Positions 41,647 through 45,583 of a stretch of 45,583 nucleotides of DNA are shown piece by piece. The stretch's first letter is position 1, and each line of letters opens with the position of its first letter. Location: positions 1-45,583 of the forward strand of contig CANRFO010000021.1 of assembly GCA_947629925.1 (NCBI GenBank), written 5' to 3'. Made by a program: the position numbers and the translations under genes. The notes beneath the pieces are model-generated. The model saw only the letters and a program-made list of their open reading frames with translations, did not search any database and had not been told where the DNA came from. This DNA is from an uncultured Ruminiclostridium sp. (lineage in GTDB: Bacteria; Bacillota; Clostridia; Oscillospirales; Ruminococcaceae).

Positions 41647-41775
41647 TTAACTAAGTGAAAACTCCAACTCCCACTTGGAAACTGTCTGTCTGCTCACCGC
41701 TAACTTTTCCGCAAGCTCCTCCTGAGTAAGATCTTTCATCTTCCGCAGAAATTGCAGATTTTTTCCCACGCTCAT
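41647..41775 (-). pseudogene. 5' part of the split XRE/GyrI-like regulator
   Basis: ATG 41775 with GGAGAATTTTT upstream. The first 37 codons are native: MSVGKNLQFLRKMKDLTQEE, then LAEKLAVSRQTVSKWEL, an XRE HTH. After TTGG (41664) the frame continues six codons in element DNA and stops. The remainder is at 21233-21799. The promoter at 41818-41846 is intact, so a 42-aa truncated HTH peptide might still be made. Confidence 0.9.
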
Positions 41776-41817
41776 AAAAATTCTCCTTTACAGTAGATAT
41801 TATCAGCTGACAGGAAC

Positions 41818-41846
41818 ATTGTAGCATAATGGCGGACGCTGTTCAA
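41818..41846 (-). promoter_or_regulatory. promoter of the disrupted XRE regulator
   Basis: TTGAAC (41841-41846), 17-nt spacer, TACAAT (41818-41823). Confidence 0.7.
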
Positions 41847-41876
41847 CCAATTCTGTATTGCTTTTTCTGGAAAGCA

Positions 41877-41893
41877 CGCAACTTTAGGTTGCG
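41877..41893 (-). terminator. short terminator after the 480-aa gene
   Basis: CGCAAC-CTAAA-GTTGCG hairpin just past the stop at 41902, followed by TGCTTTCC on minus. Confidence 0.55.
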
Positions 41894-41901
41894 CAAAGCG
41901 A

Positions 41902-43344
41902 TCAACTTTTCTTCCTCATCAGAATTATTCCCACAATTCCCGCCGCTATGGCGAGAACAACGGGAATTGCCAAAGCGGCAATACCAATGATAAGAAGTAT
42001 GTTTGCGCCGCTGGAGGAGCCTACCGCAATGTCCCTATCACACAGCGTAAACACAAGGTCCTTTTCGGGGAGTCCCTCGCAGGAATAAAAATACCCCTGC
42101 TTATTGCCCTCTTCACTGTCCATCTTCTCAAAGGGGAGAGCGGCTACGCTGTCAAGGCGATAGTCCCTGTCTATGATATAAAATGGAGTGTTTATCACAA
42201 TGTCAAGCTGTCCGAAATCCGCCCATGTCTCAGCAGGAGAGAGCAGATAGGTATAGTCGCACAGCGTGGGATCGTACGATGTGTCTATATCGGGATAGAC
42301 AGGGGCGGTAACTATGTTTTCCGCCCTTTCGCCGGGGGCAAGGGTCATCTCGTACTGATACCACCGCATAAGCCTGCCGCTTATATCCTGCTCCCATTCG
42401 TGGCGCAGGCAGATACCTCCTGCCCTGTCGTCCGTCAAAAAGTCCACCATGGCGTTGTACCAGTCGGTTTGAGAAATTTCCGAGTTCGGGTCATAGTCTT
42501 GCAGGGCAAATTCCTCAAAGCTCATTTCTTCGGTGCTTGTCAGGGCGATCTCTCCGCTTACTTCTGTTTCCCAAGCGCCGTTGTCGTACAAATTCCATTT
42601 CAATTCAAGATTTTCAGGGTCGCCAAGGCACCAGAGGATAACGGTGTCGCCGTTTTGCACGTCCACCGAGCCCCTTTCGGTATTCCGTATATCGGCGTTC
42701 GTGGTCCTGTACCCCGACATTCCCTCTAAAATAAGCGCGCTGTCGCCGTTTTTCGTGACGGAGAGAACTGCGTCCGTATAGTCGCCCTTTTCCGCTGAAA
42801 GCCCGCTCACCTTGTAGGTATACTTGTACACGGGAAGGTCGGGGGAATAAATGTATTTTTCGCTGTATCCGTCCTTCAGCCTGCTCAGGTCTCTTTCAAG
42901 GTCAAAATATCCCGTGGAAAAAGTGTGGCGCAGGACAGTCTTTGCCTTTTCTCCGTTCAGGGTAACGCCGTACTTTTCCGCCTCCGCCTGATAAACCTCG
43001 TCAGTTCTATCGTAAAAATATTCGGGGAGCCTGCCGAAAGGGAACACCAGCGTTGCGGTAACTTGGTAATCGGCGGGATTGTAAAAGGTGTAATTTGCCG
43101 TGACTGAATTTTTGTAATCCCTTAGTTGTGAAACGTCTTTATAATAGTTACTTGGAGTTTCGGTTATGTCAAAGGTGAGGACTTCCCGCTCTACCGTTAT
43201 GGGGCAGTTCTTGTCGCTTGTCATAGTCCCCGTCGCGTCAACGCCGTTCCAGTACATCTGGGCGGAATTTGCGTATGCGGAAACAGAAAGGGCGGAAACC
43301 GAAACGGCTATCGCCAAAATCACTGTAATAAATCTTTTTATCAT
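41902..43344 (-). CDS. secreted, C-terminally membrane-anchored protein of unknown function
   Basis: 480 aa. The start at 43344 (MIKRFITVILAIAVSVSALS) is preferred over 43374 because GAGGTG lies just upstream and a clean signal peptide begins there. The large extracellular region has no motif I recognise; it is rich in Tyr, Asp and Trp with beta-type patterning. The C-terminus has one transmembrane helix (ILLIIGIAALAIPVVLAIAA) and a short RKKS tail, so the protein is anchored facing outward. There is no LPxTG. It is divergent from asnS, with its own consensus promoter. Confidence 0.8.
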   Translation of the reverse strand: MIKRFITVILAIAVSVSALSVSAYANSAQMYWNGVDATGTMTSDKNCPITVEREVLTFDITETPSNYYKDVSQLRDYKNSVTANYTFYNPADYQVTATLVFPFGRLPEYFYDRTDEVYQAEAEKYGVTLNGEKAKTVLRHTFSTGYFDLERDLSRLKDGYSEKYIYSPDLPVYKYTYKVSGLSAEKGDYTDAVLSVTKNGDSALILEGMSGYRTTNADIRNTERGSVDVQNGDTVILWCLGDPENLELKWNLYDNGAWETEVSGEIALTSTEEMSFEEFALQDYDPNSEISQTDWYNAMVDFLTDDRAGGICLRHEWEQDISGRLMRWYQYEMTLAPGERAENIVTAPVYPDIDTSYDPTLCDYTYLLSPAETWADFGQLDIVINTPFYIIDRDYRLDSVAALPFEKMDSEEGNKQGYFYSCEGLPEKDLVFTLCDRDIAVGSSSGANILLIIGIAALAIPVVLAIAAGIVGIILMRKKS

Positions 43345-43428
43345 AGCGCACCTCAAAGTCAGGTCAAAAGGCATATCTGCGGAGCTTTCAGCGTTTGCGA
43401 GACCGCTCCGCAGGTCTTAACTGTCAAT

Positions 43429-43457
43429 ATTATATCATAAATATTTTTTCCTGTCAA
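43429..43457 (-). promoter_or_regulatory. promoter of the 480-aa secreted protein gene
   Basis: TTGACA (43452-43457), 17-nt spacer, TATAAT (43429-43434): a perfect SigA consensus. Confidence 0.85.
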
Positions 43458-43464
43458 TTTGCCC

Positions 43465-43493
43465 TTGAAAACCGTAGGAAAAAGTGTTACAAT
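43465..43493 (+). promoter_or_regulatory. asnS promoter
   Basis: TTGAAA (43465-43470), 17-nt spacer, TACAAT (43488-43493), 47 nt before the ATG. Confidence 0.8.
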
Positions 43494-43539
43494 ATAACAG
43501 GCGAAAACTTTGAAATTATATAAAAAGGAATTTTAAACT

Positions 43540-44931
43540 ATGAAACGTACACAGATCGCACAGCTTTACAAAAACACCCCTGAAAATCACTTAACACTGA
43601 CCGTCTGCGGCTGGGTAAAGACCGTGAGAGGGAGCAAAGCCTTCGGCTTTATGGAGCTTTCCGACGGCAGCGGATTTAAAGGGGTGCAGATAGTTTTTGA
43701 GCAGGATAAGATAGATAATTTTGAGGAGGTGAGCAAGCTGGGGGTAGGCTCCGCCGTCACCGTTACAGGTGAATTTTTGCTCACTCCCGAGGCAAAACAG
43801 CCCTTTGAAATTCACGCAGCAGAAGTTATCGTGGACGGACTTGCGCCCTCTGATTACCCCTTGCAGAAAAAGCGTCACACCCTTGAATATCTGCGCACCA
43901 TTTCCCACCTGAGAGCAAGGACCAACACCATCGGCGCGGTGCTGAGAGTAAGGAGCGTCGCCGCTTATGCGATACACAGCTTTTTCAACGAGCGGGGCTT
44001 TGTATACGTCAACACTCCCATAATCACAGGGAGCGACTGCGAGGGAGCGGGAGAGATGTTCAGGGTCTCCGTACTTGACCCGCAGGATCCTCCCCGCACC
44101 GAGGAGGGAAAGATAGATTATTCTCAGGACTTTTTCGGCAAGCCCACCAGCCTTACCGTTTCGGGACAGCTTGAGGGTGAGGCTATGGCTATGGCTTTCG
44201 GAAATATCTACACCTTCGGTCCCACCTTCAGGGCGGAAAATTCCAACACCACCCGCCATGCGGCTGAATTTTGGATGATAGAGCCTGAGATAGCCTTTGC
44301 GGACCTGCAGGACGATATGGACCTTGCAAGGGATATGATAAAATACGTGCTGAAAACGGTCATGGAAAAATGCCCCGACGAGATGAAATTCTTCAACGAT
44401 TTCTACGACAAGGAGCTTATACAGCGCCTTACTGACATAGTGAACAGCGATTTTGCCCACGTCACCTACACCGAGGCGGTTGAAATACTTGAACAGCATA
44501 AGGATCAGTTCAAATACCCCGTTTTCTGGGGCGCGGATCTCCAGACGGAGCATGAGCGTTTCCTCACCGAACAGGTGTTCAAAAAGCCGCTTTTCGTCAC
44601 CGATTACCCCAAGGAGATAAAGGCGTTCTATATGAGAATGAACGACGACAACAAGACGGTGGCGGCAGTAGACCTGCTTGTTCCCGGCGTGGGAGAAATA
44701 ATCGGCGGCAGTCAGCGTGAGGAGCGGCTTGACAGGCTTGAAGCGAGAATGGCGGAGCTGGGACTTGACCCCGAGGATTACGACTGGTACCTTGACCTGC
44801 GCCGTTACGGCGGCACCAAGCACGCAGGCTTCGGTCTGGGCTTTGAGCGGCTGATAATGTATATAACCGCCGTCGGAAACATCAGGGACGTTATCCCGTT
44901 CCCCAGAACGGCAGGAAACGCGGAGTATTAA
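43540..44931 (+). CDS. asnS: asparaginyl-tRNA synthetase
   Basis: 463 aa, the standard length. The N-terminal OB-fold anticodon-binding domain (1-110) includes [20 protein letters not shown]. The class IIb catalytic core has motif 2 [20 protein letters not shown] and motif 3 [20 protein letters not shown], ending [14 protein letters not shown]. The terminal PFPRTxGxxxY form is characteristic of AsnRS rather than AspRS. AAAAAGGAA precedes the ATG. Monocistronic, followed by a hairpin and then the tRNA cluster. Confidence 0.97.
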   Translation: MKRTQIAQLYKNTPENHLTLTVCGWVKTVRGSKAFGFMELSDGSGFKGVQIVFEQDKIDNFEEVSKLGVGSAVTVTGEFLLTPEAKQPFEIHAAEVIVDGLAPSDYPLQKKRHTLEYLRTISHLRARTNTIGAVLRVRSVAAYAIHSFFNERGFVYVNTPIITGSDCEGAGEMFRVSVLDPQDPPRTEEGKIDYSQDFFGKPTSLTVSGQLEGEAMAMAFGNIYTFGPTFRAENSNTTRHAAEFWMIEPEIAFADLQDDMDLARDMIKYVLKTVMEKCPDEMKFFNDFYDKELIQRLTDIVNSDFAHVTYTEAVEILEQHKDQFKYPVFWGADLQTEHERFLTEQVFKKPLFVTDYPKEIKAFYMRMNDDNKTVAAVDLLVPGVGEIIGGSQREERLDRLEARMAELGLDPEDYDWYLDLRRYGGTKHAGFGLGFERLIMYITAVGNIRDVIPFPRTAGNAEY

Positions 44932-44941
44932 ACAGCGGAAA

Positions 44942-44975
44942 CTGCGGAGTTTTTGCACAAGCGAAAGCTCCGCAG
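44942..44975 (+). terminator. hairpin after asnS
   Basis: CTGCGGAG ... CTCCGCAG with an 18-nt loop and a weak T-tract. A probable terminator. Confidence 0.6.
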
Positions 44976-45005
44976 TATTATCTGTAAATTTTTTTAAATT
45001 TCCTC

Positions 45006-45034
45006 TTGACAAGCAGGAAAAAAGTGTGTATAAT
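45006..45034 (+). promoter_or_regulatory. promoter of the tRNA cluster
   Basis: TTGACA (45006-45011), 17-nt spacer, TATAAT (45029-45034): a perfect consensus 20 nt upstream of tRNA-Val. Confidence 0.9.
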
Positions 45035-45054
45035 TAAAAAGCCGTTAAAAAAGT

Positions 45055-45130
45055 GGGAGCTTAGCTCAGCTGGGAGAGCATCTGCCCTACAAGCAGAGGG
45101 TCACAGGTTCGAGCCCTGTAGCTCCCACCA
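45055..45130 (+). tRNA. tRNA-Val (UAC)
   Basis: 76 nt with encoded CCA. Acceptor stem GGGAGCT/AGCTCCC, D arm GCTC...GAGC, anticodon loop CCTACAA (anticodon TAC), T arm ACAGG-TTCGAGC-CCTGT. Confidence 0.97.
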
Positions 45131-45132
45131 AT

Positions 45133-45362
45133 AGTTATTGGCGATTAGTAGTTAGTAGTTAGTTTTAAAATTTCTAACTTCTTTAAAATTTAATCGTGTT
45201 TGCTTCGCAAATGCATTTATCGGCAAGAAATACTTTGCAGTCAGCAAAACCTTATGTAACCGCACAACGTGTCCAATATTGCGGTTTTCGCGAAGCGAAA
45301 ATGATTTTCCTTAAGGGAAAATCAAGCAATATTGGATCGTAGTTTTGCTACGCAAAACTACT
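45133..45362. repeat. hairpin-array repeat between tRNA-Val and tRNA-Phe, copy B
   Basis: It begins with TTAGTAGTTAGTAGTTAG. Perfect 3-nt-loop hairpins follow (TTTGC-TTC-GCAAA; GTAGTTTTGC-TAC-GCAAAACTAC). An outer inverted repeat TCCAATATTGC ... GCAATATTGGA encloses TTTTCGC-GAA-GCGAAAA and GATTTTCC-TTAA-GGGAAAATC. No gene. Confidence 0.65.
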
Positions 45363-45364
45363 CT

Positions 45365-45440
<76 letters not shown>

Positions 45441-45442
45441 AA

Positions 45443-45540
45443 TAGTTATTAGTTTGATAGTAGTTAGTAGTTAGTAATTGTTTTTCAACAACGAAATATA
45501 CTGTCAACTAACTACTAACAACTAATCTCTAACAACTACC
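45443..45540. repeat. dispersed repeat with TTAGTAGTTAG arms, copy C
   Basis: Left arm TTTGATAGTAGTTAGTAGTT and right arm CAACTAACTACTAACAACTA, then CTCTAACAACTAC. Both closely match the arms of the copy between leuD and leuB (10139-10280). It lies between tRNA-Phe and tRNA-Gly. Confidence 0.7.
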
Positions 45541-45541
45541 T

Positions 45542-45583
45542 GCGGATTTAGCTCATCCGGTAGAGCGCCACCTTGCCAAGGTG
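45542..45583 (+). tRNA. tRNA-Gly (GCC), partial at the window edge
   Basis: The 5' half is present: GCGGATT acceptor strand, D arm GCTC...GAGC, and anticodon stem/loop CCACC-TTGCCAA-GGTG (anticodon GCC). The remainder lies outside the window. Confidence 0.9.

Larger units (their letters stand above)
21796..41667. mobile_element. outer serine-recombinase integrative element (about 19.9 kb)
   Basis: The boundaries come from the split XRE gene: TTGG (CCAA on plus) occurs at both junctions (21796-21799 and 41664-41667), and one copy restores the gene frame. The interior is markedly more AT-rich than both flanks. The element's serine recombinase lies at the left end (stop 22 bp from the junction), as in TnpX/Tn4451-like elements. 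Near the two ends the sequence TTAA(G/A)GATAC appears in inverted orientation. Cargo includes a histidine kinase/LytTR pair, secreted proteins and many decayed genes. It contains a second, nested element. No intact transfer machinery is visible. Confidence 0.85.

Noticed and set aside
43591-45012. 473-codon open frame antisense to asnS
   Set aside because: It is a codon-bias shadow of asnS: no ribosome-binding site, implausible composition, and it runs into the asnS terminator.

Overview
The window looks like a chromosomal segment of a spore-forming, low-to-mid GC Clostridia, most likely Oscillospiraceae (Ruminococcus-like). The reasons are the three-gene spoVAC-spoVAD-spoVAE cassette, an S-box (SAM-I) leader on metK, a T-box leader on a branched-chain amino acid operon, citramalate synthase in place of leuA, and strong SigA-type promoters with 17-bp spacers. 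The lineage is inferred from gene content only.

Core region 1 (1-21.2 kb), left to right: an ABC-F ATPase; a small coiled-coil gene divergent from an XRE regulator; yicC; a foreign AT-rich patch holding two decayed toxin/immunity cassettes (3.7-4.5 kb); a PLP-dependent methionine gamma-lyase family enzyme; a GNAT/M42/M42 peptidase operon; an isoleucine-type operon cimA-leuC-leuD-leuB behind a T-box; a compact type I toxin-antitoxin locus (14.06-14.36 kb); metK behind a SAM riboswitch; HAD hydrolase-kinase-yifB; and spoVACDE behind a likely SigG promoter.

Mobile region (21.8-41.7 kb): a roughly 19.9-kb AT-rich element splits an XRE/GyrI-like regulator gene. The 3' part of that gene lies at 21.2-21.8 kb and the 5' part at 41.66-41.78 kb; joining them at a shared TTGG restores a 224-codon frame. 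The element's own serine recombinase is in turn split by a second, 7.4-kb serine-recombinase element (23.04-30.48 kb) flanked by a GA dinucleotide and 13-bp inverted repeats. Removing the second element restores a 542-codon recombinase. The inner element carries a complete recombinase, an ABC exporter with two permeases, a lipoprotein and a decayed ECF sigma/anti-sigma pair. The outer element carries an AgrC/AgrA-like histidine kinase and LytTR regulator, two promoters with identical 21-bp-spaced direct-repeat operators, a 14-codon aromatic peptide gene, a Cys/His protein, a secreted papain-fold-like protein with an overlapping lipoprotein, and fragments of rpoD and of other genes.

Core region 2 (41.8-45.6 kb): a secreted, membrane-anchored protein of unknown function, asnS, and a tRNA cluster (Val, Phe, partial Gly) interleaved with hairpin-rich dispersed repeats.

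The most notable items are the par-like type I toxin-antitoxin locus, the element-within-a-recombinase nesting, and the LytTR regulon with conserved operator geometry. All functions are inferred from sequence reading; no database search was run.
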